64,000 nucleotides of DNA from Streptomyces tuirus (GCA_018195615.1 JAGTPG010000001.1:1364001-1428000), one strand, 5' to 3'; shown: positions 28,790 to 38,132, counted from the stretch's first letter. Notes: a model not told the origin generated them from the letters alone. Numbers and translations: made by a program.

Positions 28790-30127
28790 ATGAACTTCAC
28801 CAGCCCCAGGAGAAGGTTCGCCTCCGCCGCTGTCGCGGGCATCGCGCTGACAGGTCTGCTCTCCGCCTGCGGCGGTTCCGACTCGGGTGACGACGCGGCG
28901 TCGAAGTCCGGCCCGGTCACCCTGCCCTTCTGGGGCTGGGCCAACGGCCAGGAGGCGGTCGTCAAGGCGTTCAACGCCTCGCACAAGGACATCCAGCTGA
29001 AGTACACCAAGGTCACCGACCAGCTGACCATGCAGAAGCAGCTGACCAACGCGGTGAAGGCCGGCAACGCCCCCTGCCTGGTGCAGAACACCGCCGAGTA
29101 CGTGACCAGCTGGGTCTCGCAGGGCGCGCTCGCCGACATCACGAGTTACGTCGAGGGCGAGAAGGACAAGTTCAACACCGGCGCCTGGGCGAGCGCGCAG
29201 GTGCAGGGCAAGCTCTACGGCGTGCCCACCAGCTCGGCGCCCCAGTTCACGATCTACCGCACGGACATCTTCCAGAAGTACGGCCTGAAGCCCCCGGCGA
29301 CCTGGGACGACTTCATCGCCGCCGGCAAGGAGCTGAAGAAGCACAACATCAAGATCACCAACTACGCCGGTGAGGACCCGAGCACCCTGGAGGTGCTCGC
29401 CATGCAGGCCGGGGCGCACTGGTACGCGATCGACGGCGACGCCTGGAAGGTGAACTTCCAGGACGAGGGCACTCTGAAGGCCGCCAAGGTGATCCAGGAG
29501 ATCATCGACAACGACCTGAACGCCAAGCTGTCCTTCGCCGACTACGCGGCCGTGCAGCGCAGCTACGACACCGGCGCCACCGCCACCCGGCAGATCTCCA
29601 CCTGGCAGATGGCCGGCATGGTGCAGAACTTCACCAAGTCCTTCGGCGACTGGGCCCTGGCCCCGTGGCCGACGTACAAGGGCGAGGCGCCCAGGACGCC
29701 GGCGGGTACCAACCTGACCGGCAGCGTGACCCTGGTGACCGAGCAGTGCAAGAACCAGGAGCAGGCTGCGCAGGCGGCGCTGTGGATGTCGACGAACCAG
29801 GACGCGGTCAAGACGATGGCGAGCCCGGAGACCGGCAACGGCGTGATGCCGGCGCTGAAGGACAGCGACTCCTACGTCGGTGAGTCGATCTCGCAGAAGC
29901 TGCTCGGCAAGAACTACGAGCCGGCGCAGAAGGTCGTGACGGACAGCCTGGGAACGGTTACCACCGACTGGACCTTCGGCCCCAACTGGACCGCGATGTT
30001 CACCGAGCTCCAGGCGGGCTGGGCCAAGGTCGTCAACAAGGAGCAGAAGGTCACCGACCTGCTCGCGCACATGCAGGAGTGGACGGTCAAGGACCTGAAG
30101 TCCCGCGGTATCAGCGTCAAGGGCTGA
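28790..30127 (+). CDS. Sugar ABC transporter solute-binding lipoprotein 2
   Basis: Extracellular lipoprotein of 445 residues with signal RRRFASAAVAGIALTGLLSAC, the lipobox being LSAC. The mature part is SBP family 1 (FWGWANGQEAVVKAFNASHKD, YGVPTSSAPQFTIYRTDIFQKYG, TWDDFIAAGKELKKHNI), typical of CUT1 oligosaccharide binders. GAAGGATC precedes ATG 28790. It heads an operon with two permeases and a GH43 enzyme, so xylo- or arabino-oligosaccharides are the likely ligands. Frame intact; lower-GC third positions are not evident, so no sign of foreign origin. Confidence 0.9.
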   Translation: MNFTSPRRRFASAAVAGIALTGLLSACGGSDSGDDAASKSGPVTLPFWGWANGQEAVVKAFNASHKDIQLKYTKVTDQLTMQKQLTNAVKAGNAPCLVQNTAEYVTSWVSQGALADITSYVEGEKDKFNTGAWASAQVQGKLYGVPTSSAPQFTIYRTDIFQKYGLKPPATWDDFIAAGKELKKHNIKITNYAGEDPSTLEVLAMQAGAHWYAIDGDAWKVNFQDEGTLKAAKVIQEIIDNDLNAKLSFADYAAVQRSYDTGATATRQISTWQMAGMVQNFTKSFGDWALAPWPTYKGEAPRTPAGTNLTGSVTLVTEQCKNQEQAAQAALWMSTNQDAVKTMASPETGNGVMPALKDSDSYVGESISQKLLGKNYEPAQKVVTDSLGTVTTDWTFGPNWTAMFTELQAGWAKVVNKEQKVTDLLAHMQEWTVKDLKSRGISVKG

Positions 30128-30135
30128 GGCATTCG

Positions 30136-31020
30136 ATGATTCGCTCCATGCGCTGGAAGGGTGCCGCGTTCACGGTGCCCTTCCAGCTCGGCTTCGTCTT
30201 CCTGTATCTGCTCCCCATCGGTTACGCCGTCTACGAGTCGCTGTTCACGGAGAAGCAGTCCGGGCTCGGGCTCGGCGGCGCCACGACGGAGTTCGTCGGG
30301 CTCGACAACTACACCCAGGGGCTGACCGACTCGGCGTTCATGAACTCCATCCTGCGGGTGGTGCTGTTCGCCTGTGTGCAGATCCCGTTCATGCTGCTGA
30401 TCAGCCTGGTGCTGGCGCTGTTCCTGGACGCGCTCACCTCCAGGGCGGCGAGCCGGTTCCGGATCCTGCTGCTGGTGCCGTACATGATCCCGGGCGTGGT
30501 CGCGGCGATCGTGTGGGTCAACCTCTACAGCCCGGACGTCGGCCCGCTCACCCCGATCGGCAAGGCGCTCGGGTTCGACTGGAACTTCTTCGCGCCGTCG
30601 ATGGTGTGGCCGTCCATCGGCAACCTGCTGACCTGGCACGGCATCGGCTACAACATGGTGATCATCTACTCGGCGCTGCAGGGCGTGCCCCGCGAGCTGT
30701 TCGAGGCGGCTCGGCTCGACGGTGCCTCCGAGCTGCGGATCGCGCGCAGCATCAAGATCCCGTACGTGCGCGGGGCGCTGGTGCTGACGGGTCTGCTGTC
30801 GATCATCCAGATGCTGCAGATCTTCAACGAGCCGGCGCTGTTCCGGAACATCACGCCGCAGACGGTCAGCGACAGCTTCACGCCGATCATGATCATCTAC
30901 AACCAGGCGTTCAACGCGGGCAACTACAACTACGCGGCCGCCCTGTCCGTGCTCCTCGCCCTGATCCTGGGTGTCGCCTCCTTCCTCTTCTACCGGCTCA
31001 CCTCGAAGGAGGCCGACTGA
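30136..31020 (+). CDS. CUT1 carbohydrate ABC transporter permease 1 (second system)
   Basis: Inner-membrane MalF-like permease of 294 residues with six predicted helices and EAA loop ELFEAARLDGASELRIARSIKIPYV. It starts eight bases after the SBP stop and its TGA abuts the ATG of the next permease, so translation is coupled. Frame intact. Confidence 0.9.
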   Translation: MIRSMRWKGAAFTVPFQLGFVFLYLLPIGYAVYESLFTEKQSGLGLGGATTEFVGLDNYTQGLTDSAFMNSILRVVLFACVQIPFMLLISLVLALFLDALTSRAASRFRILLLVPYMIPGVVAAIVWVNLYSPDVGPLTPIGKALGFDWNFFAPSMVWPSIGNLLTWHGIGYNMVIIYSALQGVPRELFEAARLDGASELRIARSIKIPYVRGALVLTGLLSIIQMLQIFNEPALFRNITPQTVSDSFTPIMIIYNQAFNAGNYNYAAALSVLLALILGVASFLFYRLTSKEAD

Positions 31021-31931
31021 TGGTGCTGACCGAGCACACCACCGAGCGGCCCCCGTCCGCAACGTCCGGCGCCTGACCCGCCCGGACGCGGCCTCCCGCG
31101 GGCGGGCGGCCAGCGCTTCCTGCTGATCGGCCTGATCCTGGCGAGTGTCTACAGCCTGTTCCCGGTGTGGTGGCTGATCGTCGCCGCGACCAAGGACCGC
31201 ACGGGGCTGTACCAGAGCAACGGCCTGTGGTTCTCCGGCTGGCACCTGTGGGACAACCTGGAGCAGGTGTTCACCTACCAGGACGGCATCTTCCTGCGGT
31301 GGACGGCCAACTCGTTCCTGTACGCGGGGTCGGCTCGCTCGGCGGCACGCTGATCGCGCTCGCCACCGGTTACGGCCTGGCGCGGTTCGACTTCCCCGGC
31401 CGCAACGCGATCTTCGCGTGTGTCGTGGGCTCGTTCCTGATCCCGATCGCACTGCTCACGCTGCCGCTGTATCTGCTGTTCTCGGCGCTCGGCATGGTGG
31501 ACACGCCGTGGGCGATGCTGATCCCCTGCCTGATCAACCCGTTCAGCGTGTATCTGGCCAAGGTGTACACCGAGGCGACGATCCCCTACGAGCTGCTGGA
31601 GGCGGCCCGGATCGACGGTGCCGGTGAGCTGCGGATCTTCTTCAGCATCGTGCTGCGGATGATGACGACGGGTGGCGCCACGGTGTTCCTGCTGGCCTTC
31701 GTGAACACCTGGAACGCCTTCTTCCTCCCGCTGACCGTGCTGCGTGGCAAGGAGAACTGGACACTCAACCTCGGCCTGTACAACTGGACCGGCACCCGGC
31801 TGGAGTCCGGCATCGACCTCACCGGACTGGTGCTGACCGGCGCGCTGCTGTCCATCGTGCCGATGGCGATCATGATGGTCGCGATGCGGCGCTACTGGCG
31901 GACGGGCGTGACGCTCGGCGCCCTCAAGTGA
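31021..31931 (+). CDS. CUT1 carbohydrate ABC transporter permease 2 (second system), frame disrupted
   Basis: Inner-membrane MalG-like permease of about 304 residues. Helix one follows GGQRFLLIGLILASVYSLFPVWWLIVAATKD, and the EAA loop is ELLEAARIDGAGELRIFFSIVLRMM. The frame is broken near 31050-31108 (two missing bases best explain it, one at the C-run 31050-31054 and one G around 31100) and again at the G-run 31326-31329, where one G gives FLYAGVGSLGGTLIALATGYGLARFDF. The first stretch is the least certain repair in the window. ATG 31021 directly follows the stop of permease 1. Confidence 0.82.
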
Positions 31932-31987
31932 CCCCGGCCGCCCGGACCTCCCCCGGGTCCGCCCCGGCAGCCCCGCCCTTCCTGACT

Positions 31988-32027
31988 CCGGGGACCGCAG
32001 GTGACCCTGACTCCCTGCGGTCCCCGG
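31988..32027 (+). terminator. Perfect 14-bp hairpin between permease and GH43 gene
   Basis: CCGGGGACCGCAGG (31988-32001) and its exact complement (32014-32027) with a 12-base loop lie between the permease stop and the GH43 start. No T-tract follows, as usual for Streptomyces terminators. It may end or attenuate transcription so that the GH43 gene is expressed less than the transporter. Confidence 0.6.
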
Positions 32028-32051
32028 GTGACCGACCCCCGGAGCCCTCGC

Positions 32052-33638
32052 GTGACCGTCCTGCACAACCCCGTCCTCCGCGGCTTCGCCCCGACCCTCC
32101 CTGGTCCGGGCCGGTGACTGGTACTACGTGGCGACCAGTTCCTTCGAGTGGTTCCCGACGATCCCGGTCCACCGCTCCCGGGACCTGGCCCACTGGGAGT
32201 ACGCGGGCACGTCCGGGGCGCGGCCCCGGCGGCTCGCTGGCCGGGGTGCCCGACTCCGGGGGCATCTGGGCGCCGTCGCTGAGCTGGGACGGGGAACGGT
32301 TCTGGGTGACGTACACCGTGGTGCGCTCGGTCGGCACGCCGTACTTCGACCTCGACACCTACGTCTCGACGGCCACCGACGTGAGCGGCGAGTGGAGCAC
32401 CCCCGCCGGGTCGCGAGCCACGGCTTCGATCCGGCCCTGTTCCACGAGGACGGCCGGCTGTGGCTGCTGAACCTGCAGAACGACCACCGGCCGGGCGGGC
32501 AGCGGTTCGCCGGGATCGTCGCCACGGAGCTGGACCGGGACACGCTGGCCCCCGTCGGCCGGACGCACCTGCTGCTCCAGCACGACCGGCTGATCGAGGG
32601 GCCGAAGCTGCTGAGGCGGGGCGGCTGGTACTACCTGGTGCTCGCGGAGGGCGGCACGGGCTGGGAGCACGGGGTGCGGGTGGCCCGCAGCCGGCGGCTG
32701 ACCGGGCCGTACGAGCTCGACGAACCGTCCCTGCTGACCACCCGGGACGACCCGGAGGTGCCGCTGCAGAAGGCCGGGCACGGCGAACTGGTCGAGACGC
32801 CGGACGGGCGGTGGCTGCTCAGCCATCTGACCGCCCGTCCGCTGCACACGCCGCAGGGCCGCCGCTCCACGCTCGGCCGGGAGACCGCGATCCAGGCCGT
32901 GACCTGGGACGCGGAGGGCTGGCCCCGGCTGCGGCAGGGTGGTTGGCACCCGGCGGTGGAAGTCGACGTGCCGACCCGGCCGCACCCGCTGCCTCCCGCC
33001 GCCCCGTCCGAGGGCTGTCCTGGCCGTGGAGCACCCTGCGCGAACCGCCGGACCCGTCCTGGGCCGACCCGGCGGCCCGGCCCGGCTGGATCCGGCTGCG
33101 CGGCCGGCACGGGCCGGAGTCCCGCTGGGCGAGCAGCCTGCTGGCCCAGCGCGTCACCGAGCACCGCGCGGAGGCCGAAGTCACCGTCGAGGCGCGGCCG
33201 GTGACCTTCACCCAGGCGGCCGGGCTGGTGCTCTGGTACGACGCCGAGGCGTATCTCAGCCTGGACCTGACCTGGGCGGAACCGGAGGACGAGCCGCAGC
33301 GCGGCCAGCAGTGGAGCGCCGCGGGAGGCCGTACGGTGCTCGTCCTCGTCGAACGGGACGAGGCAGGGACACGGCAGGTCGCGGTCGTGGAGGTGCCCGC
33401 CGACGCGCCGGTGACCCTCGGGGTGACGGTCGAGGGGGCGGACGCCCGTTTCTGGTACGTACGGGACGGGGTGCGCACGGCCGTCGGGCCGGCCCTGGAC
33501 TTCAGCCGGCTCTCCGACGACCACGGCTCCCGGCTGCGCTTCACCGGCGCGCTGGCCGGCATCCACGCCCGTGACCTGGTCGACGCGGCGTTCACGGCGG
33601 ACTTCACGGGTTTCCGGCTGACCTGCACACCCGGCTGA
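32052..33638 (+). CDS. GH43 beta-xylosidase/arabinofuranosidase (subfamilies 10-12-like), six run-length breaks
   Basis: Probably cytosolic enzyme (no signal) that trims imported xylo- or arabino-oligosaccharides. GTG 32052 follows GGAG. The N-terminal five-bladed propeller starts [31 protein letters not shown], with catalytic residues in APDPS and EGPKLL; the C-terminal concanavalin-like domain (GLVLWYDAEAYLSLDLTW) is typical of XynB-type GH43 enzymes. The frame is broken at 32089-32092, 32095-32097, 32205-32207, 32224-32227, 32400-32404 and 33012-33014, every one a C or G run repaired by one base. The repaired protein is about 530 residues, normal for the family. Confidence 0.83.
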
Positions 33639-33740
33639 GGGAGCCGTACGCCCGCCCGAGCCCGTTGTTCGGGGTTTCGAAAGTTTTGACCGGCGCGAAC
33701 CCGTGAATTCACTTGTCTTCCCGCCGTCCCTGCGCCGCAC

Positions 33741-33762
33741 CTACAGTAGGAAGCGCTTTCTG
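33741..33762 (+). promoter_or_regulatory. GCGCTTTC operator/promoter before LacI regulator 3
   Basis: TACAGT (33742-33747) resembles a -10 and is followed by GGAAGCGCTTTCTG, a LacI-type palindrome centred on GCGC. The whole 22 bases match 25872-25893 at 19 positions. TTTCGAAA lies 60 bases upstream at 33675-33682. Autoregulation by the LacI gene at 33847 is likely. Confidence 0.6.
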
Positions 33763-33846
33763 CCCGGTCGGACTCCGAACCGCCGTGAGCAGCGCTGGTC
33801 GAAACTTTCCACGGCCCTCGGGCGGGCCGGAGAGGTGGGTTCTTCG

Positions 33847-34890
33847 ATGGTCCGTACGGCGAGTGCGAGCGTGGCGGCCGGTCCGACGCTGGCGGTCGTG
33901 GCCCGCGAGGCGGGAGTGTCGGTGCCGACCGCGTCGAAGGTGGTCAACGGGCGGGAGGACGTGGCGCCCGAGACCCGCCGCCGGGTCACCGAGGCACTCG
34001 ACCGGCTCGGCTATGTGCGCAGACCCCGCTTCGACGCGACGAAGGCGCCCCGGCTGGTCGACCTGGTGGTGCACTCGTTGGAGAGCTCCTGGTCGGGTGC
34101 GGTACTGCACGGCGTGGAGGAGGCGGCGCACGACGCCGGCCTGGAGGTCGTGGTGTCGGCGGCCCTGACCCGCACCCGGGCCGGGCGCCCGGAGCGCGGC
34201 TGGCTGGACAAGCTGGTCGCCCGGGGCTCGTCCGGCGTCCTGTTCAACCTGGCCGAGCTGAGCGACTCCCAGTACGCCTGGCTGGAGCAGCACCGCATCC
34301 CGTTCGTGATGATCGACCCGGTCCAGGAGCCGCCGGAGGGGGTGGCGTCGGTGGGCGCGGCGAACTGGCAGGGCGGTCTGACGGCCACCGAGCACCTGCT
34401 GTCCCTGGGGCACGAGCGCATCGCCGTCATCGCCGGGCACCGGCGCACCATGTGCAGCAGTGCCCGGGTCGCCGGTTACCGCTCGGCACTCGCGTCGGCC
34501 GGCATCCGGCACCGCGCCGAGTACGTCCGGCACGCCGGCTTCGACGAGAGCCAGGCCCGCCGCCGCATGCGGGAACTCCTCGACCTGCCCGAGCCTCCGA
34601 CGGCCGTGTTCGTCTGCTCGGACCGGATGGCGCTCGGGGTGTACGAGGCGTTGGCCGAACGGGGTTTGAAGGTCCCGCGCGACGTCAGCGTGGTCGGCTT
34701 CGACGACCTGCCCGAGGCCCGCTGGGCCTCCCCCGCGCTGACCACCGTCCGCCAGCCGCTGTCGGAGATGGCCGCGACGGCACTGCGCTCGCTGCTGCGC
34801 CTGATGGACGGCCACCACCCGGAGAGCACGCGGACGGAGCTGTCGACGCGGTTGGTGGAACGGGCGAGTACGGCGGCGCCGCGACCGTAG
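33847..34890 (+). CDS. LacI-family transcriptional regulator 3
   Basis: Repressor of 347 residues from a different branch than the other two: helix-turn-helix TLAVVAREAGVSVPTASKVVNGREDVAPETR (about residues 14-44), then a sugar-binding core ending SVVGFDDLPEARWASPALTTVRQPL. ATG 33847 is in frame with the conserved N-terminus. The GCGCTTTC-type operator in its promoter also occurs before the hydroxyacid dehydrogenase, so it probably controls that gene, itself and perhaps the GH43 operon, typical of XylR/BxlR-like xylan-utilisation repressors in Streptomyces. Confidence 0.88.
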   Translation: MVRTASASVAAGPTLAVVAREAGVSVPTASKVVNGREDVAPETRRRVTEALDRLGYVRRPRFDATKAPRLVDLVVHSLESSWSGAVLHGVEEAAHDAGLEVVVSAALTRTRAGRPERGWLDKLVARGSSGVLFNLAELSDSQYAWLEQHRIPFVMIDPVQEPPEGVASVGAANWQGGLTATEHLLSLGHERIAVIAGHRRTMCSSARVAGYRSALASAGIRHRAEYVRHAGFDESQARRRMRELLDLPEPPTAVFVCSDRMALGVYEALAERGLKVPRDVSVVGFDDLPEARWASPALTTVRQPLSEMAATALRSLLRLMDGHHPESTRTELSTRLVERASTAAPRP

Positions 34891-35156
34891 GGGCAGCGGC
34901 TCACACGGGCGCGGACGGTCGATCGCGCGTTCGTGGTCGGCGCGCGCCCCGGCGGCACGGTGAACCAGCGGCCCGCGGCCCATCCGACCGATGCGCCGAC
35001 CCGGGGGCGCTGCTGTCGGGCGCCGCACACCCCTTGCGCGCGCCGCGCGCCCTTCCTGATGGGGAACTGGCCGGAACCGCTCGGCGTCGAACGATGCGGC
35101 GGGGAGGGGCCGGTGCCCGGGGGTGGGGCGGCGGCGAGCAGGTGGGGGACGACCAT

Positions 35157-35577
35157 GACACGCTGGCGGCCGCTTCCGGACGCACTGCCGAGGGAGGCAC
35201 GGCACCTGGTCGGGCAACTGCGGGCGCTGAAGGACCGCACGGGGCTGAGCCTGGCCGAGCTGGCGCGGCGGACGGCGTACAGCAAGTCGTCGTGGCAGCG
35301 GTATCTCAGCGGGGCCAAGCAGCCGCCGAGGGGAGCCGTGCAGGCGCTGTGCCGGGTGGCGGGGTCGGAGCAGGCGCGGCTGCTGGCGCTGTGGGATCTG
35401 GCCGACCAGACGTGGCCGCACGGCGGCGCGGGGCCGGTGGCGGAGCGGGTGGTGGAGGCCGCGGCGCCGCGCGGTGCCGAGTACCGGCGCTGGCGGGCCG
35501 CGGCCCTGGTCTCCTTCGCGGTCATCGTGGTGCTGCTGGCCGGGCTGCTGTTGGTGCTGCCGACGGGGAGCGGGTGA
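35157..35577 (+). CDS. XRE helix-turn-helix protein with C-terminal membrane helix
   Basis: Protein of 139 residues with an N-terminal helix-turn-helix (LAELARRTAYSKSSWQRYLSGAKQPP, about residues 32-57) and one C-terminal hydrophobic helix (ALVSFAVIVVLLAGLLLVLP). This architecture is common in Streptomyces and suggests a membrane-tethered DNA-binding protein. ATG 35157 gives the expected N-terminus. Function unknown. Confidence 0.82.
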
Positions 35578-35599
35578 CGGCAGGTCCACCCGCTCCCCG
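35564..35599. terminator. Bidirectional hairpin terminator between convergent genes
   Basis: CGGGGAGCGGGTG (35564-35576) and its exact complement (35587-35599) form a 13-bp stem with a 10-base loop, overlapping the XRE stop codon and ending 12 bases from the convergent secreted-protein stop. It can serve both strands. Confidence 0.7.
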
Positions 35600-35610
35600 G
35601 GGCGGCGTGC

Positions 35611-36150
35611 TCAGCCGACGGTGCGGTAGTGGGCGTTCTTCCAGGATCCGACGTTCCTCAGCTTCACCTGGTACTTGCCGCCCACGCGCTTGAAGTTGAC
35701 GTTCCGCGCGTCGCCCTTGTACTGCACGATGTTGCCCGGGTGGCTCTGCAGCCGGGTCTGCGCGAAGTCCCAGCTCTCGCTGACGACGACGCCGTCGGTC
35801 TCCGGCAGGTTGTGCCGGCTCTGCCACCACTGCGTGGCCGACTCGGTCTCCGGTCCGAACGAGCCGTCGATCTGGCTCTTCTTGAAGGGCCGCCACTCCC
35901 CCTCGTCGTCCTCCCACAGGGCGCCGTCCGCCCACAGAACGGCCTCCCACAGGGCGACGGCGTTGCCCTTGGCGTACGACTCGACGCCGAGGTTCTCCTC
36001 GTCCTCCCAGTCGTTGCCGACGGCGCCGCCGCCGTCGATCCCGAAGTACGCGGGACCGGCGTTCGCGGCCGGCGCCAGGGCGATCCCGGTGGCCCCGGCC
36101 CCGAGCAGCACGGCCGTCGCCATCGCCACGGCCCGATTACGCATCCTCAT
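35611..36150 (-). CDS. Secreted peptidoglycan-binding-like protein
   Basis: Protein of 179 residues with a Sec signal (AVAMATAVLLGAGATGIALAPAANA). The region QIDGSFGPETESATQWWQSRHNLPETDGVV (about residues 93-122) matches the PG_binding_1 helical repeat that binds peptidoglycan. The flanks are acidic and rich in Trp. ATG 36150 follows GGAAAGGAAG. No catalytic domain is visible, so a wall-associated role is inferred. Confidence 0.7.
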   Translation of the reverse strand: MRMRNRAVAMATAVLLGAGATGIALAPAANAGPAYFGIDGGGAVGNDWEDEENLGVESYAKGNAVALWEAVLWADGALWEDDEGEWRPFKKSQIDGSFGPETESATQWWQSRHNLPETDGVVVSESWDFAQTRLQSHPGNIVQYKGDARNVNFKRVGGKYQVKLRNVGSWKNAHYRTVG

Positions 36151-36520
36151 GCGGTCTTCCTTTCCGAACCGCCGTCCCCGCGGGTCTCCCCCTGGGGCGG
36201 CTCGTCTCGTCTGGCACCGCACAGCCTCACGGGCCGTGGAGGCAAGGAGCGAGCCCTCCCACCAGATGCGGACCGCCCTGGGACGGCTCACGCCCTGGAC
36301 GGCGTCGTCCCACTCGGGAGCGTGGGTCGCGCCGGGGTCGCCCCGGGCGGGAGCGGACCGGAGGACCGTCGACCGGTCACCTCGAGGCTGAGTTCCGTTG
36401 CCTGGTAGTACATCGCGACTGTGTCCCGTCGCGTGGTCAGCATCGAAACCGAGTGGACGACCTCATCAGCGGCCACGCTGCCGTCGGTGACCGTGTCAGG
36501 CCGACACGTAAGGTGCCCGG
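36151..36520. other. Intergenic region, no convincing gene
   Basis: About 370 bases between divergent genes. A minus-strand frame of 62 codons (36288-36476) is open but shows no family resemblance and no ribosome-binding site. I see no RNA gene or strong hairpin. Confidence 0.5.
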
Positions 36521-37452
36521 GTGATCGAGATACCAGAGGCCTTCGCGCAGAGCACTATTGAGCGCGAGGGAGAGCCCGGAGCGGCGTGGCTCAGCGAACT
36601 GCCCAGGATCGTGGAAGAGCTGCTGGGGCGCTGGGAGTGCGTGCTGGACGGGACGGTCGTGCACGGGGGCGTCGGGGTGATCATCCCCGTGCGGCAGCGG
36701 GCCGAAGGTACTGCTGTGCTGAAGGTGTCATTTCCGCACCCCGGCAACGTCCACGAGCCGGACGCTTTCGCGGCGTGGGGCGGGCCCGGAGCGGTCCTGC
36801 TGCACCAGCGCGACGATGAGCGGTTCGCGATGCTGCTTGAGCGAGTCCATACGTCGACCCTGGCCGGAGTCGAAGACGGCGACGAGGTTGTGACGGTCGC
36901 AGGGCGGATCAGCCGCCGGCTGGCCATCCCCGCGCCGCCGGGCCTGCCCCGACTGAAAGAGCAGGCCAAGGTCTGGGAAGAGCAGCTGCGCAAGGACGCT
37001 GAGGAGCTGACGCACGCACTGTCGCGCTACGTGGTGGACGCCGCCGTGGCGACCGTCCGCGAGCTGGGCCGCGTCCAGCCGGACACCCTCATTCACGGTG
37101 ACCTCCACGCCAGGAACATCCTGCGCGCCGACCGTGAGCCATGGCTGGCCGTCGACCCCAAGGGATATGCAGGAGATCCCGCTTACGACGGCGGCACGCT
37201 GCTCAAGTCGCGCGTGTTGACGCTCCTCGAGGCGGACGACCTGCGCACGGCGGTCCACCGCACTCTGGACATCTTCACTGAGGCCGCGGAAGTCGATCGC
37301 GAACGCGTCCAGCGTTGGGCCCAGTTCCATGCCGTCCAGGCTGCGTTCTGGGCCGCCGTCACGGATTCCGCATCGCTCGCAGCGGACCACAGTTGGACTG
37401 GCTCACCGAATTCGCTGACTATGCGGCGGAGTTGCTCACAGAACGCTCGTAG
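36521..37452 (+). CDS. APH(6)/hydroxyurea-type phosphotransferase
   Basis: Aminoglycoside-phosphotransferase-fold kinase of about 311 residues. The catalytic loop is HGDLHARN (about residue 192) and the metal-binding DPKGYAGDPAYD follows. The N-lobe (GGVGVIIPVRQRAEGTAVLKVSFP, AAWGGPGAVLLHQRDDERFAMLLERV) resembles the APH(6) streptomycin kinase family (PF04655). The frame breaks at GG 37384-37385; one extra G gives AAGPQLDWLTEFADYAAELLTERS and a TAG at 37450. Such proteins can be resistance enzymes, but many Streptomyces members have no known substrate. Confidence 0.75.
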
Positions 37453-37515
37453 GTCGTGGTCTCGCTGGGCTGGGTCGGGTGCGGAGACAGGTGCGGCCGT
37501 TGATCACCGTGAGTT

Positions 37516-37635
37516 GTGTGGACTTACGAAGAGTTGGTGGCCGCAGGTCACAGCATGGATCCCGCCCGCCGGCGGGAGGCGTTCGAGGCGGCCATGGGCC
37601 GGATCGCTGCCCGGTTCGCCCGGGCGGCGATATGA
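37516..37635 (+). pseudogene. IS701-type transposase N-terminal fragment
   Basis: Forty codons starting GTG TGG read VWTYEELVAAGHSMDPARRR then EAFEAAMGRIAARFARAAI, matching the usual N-terminus of IS701-family transposases in Streptomyces, which normally continue for some 400 residues. It stops at TGA 37635, eight bases before the end of a truncated DUF998 gene. It marks a past insertion and deletion. Confidence 0.6.
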
Positions 37636-37643
37636 GACGGCCG

Positions 37644-38106
37644 TCAGGTGTGCAGAATGCGCACGGCGAGCAGCGTCTGCCAGGTCCAGCCGATCGTGAG
37701 TGAGACACGCTGGATCAGTCCGCCCAGATCCGCCCAGCGTTGCCGCCGGCTGAACGCGGCATTGGCCAGCGCCATCGTGATCGCGAAGAGCACACCGCTG
37801 GCGATCGAGTAGATCGGGGGTGCCGGCCGGGTAACCGCGCACCGGATCTGCCCGGCAGGCACCGGCGCCCAGCAGATCGACCGCCCATACGCCGATCAGC
37901 AGTGCACCCCAGGAGGAAGGCCCGGTGCGCCACAGGCCCACGGCGAAGAGCAGCGACAGCAAGCCCGTGAGGAGGAAGTTGACGGTCTGCGCCCACCCCG
38001 CGCGGCCGAGGGCGAGCGAACTGACGGGATGGCGGAACGGCTTGCAGTCCGCACGGCCGGCGTCTTCCCGTAGGTACGCGACGGTGAAGAGCGGGCCGGC
38101 GGCCAC
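37644..38106 (-). pseudogene. DUF998-type membrane protein with internal deletion
   Basis: The N-terminal part (GPLFTVAYLREDAG, HPVSSLALGRAGWAQTVNFLLTGLLSLLFAVGLWRTGP, DPVRGYPAGTP) and C-terminal part (IYSIASGVLFAITMALANAAF, QRVSLTIGWTWQTLLAVRI) belong to one DUF998 membrane protein, but they lie in different frames joined near 37821. About 45-55 residues expected between them, including two helices, are absent. Unlike the other breaks in the window, a one-base run correction does not repair it, so I call it a true remnant. Confidence 0.6.
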
Positions 38107-38132
38107 CCCGCATACAGGCAGCGTTGGGAACT

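Noticed and set aside
36288..36476. Small minus-strand gene of 62 codons
   Set aside because: No family resemblance, no ribosome-binding site, and composition like neighbouring non-coding DNA.
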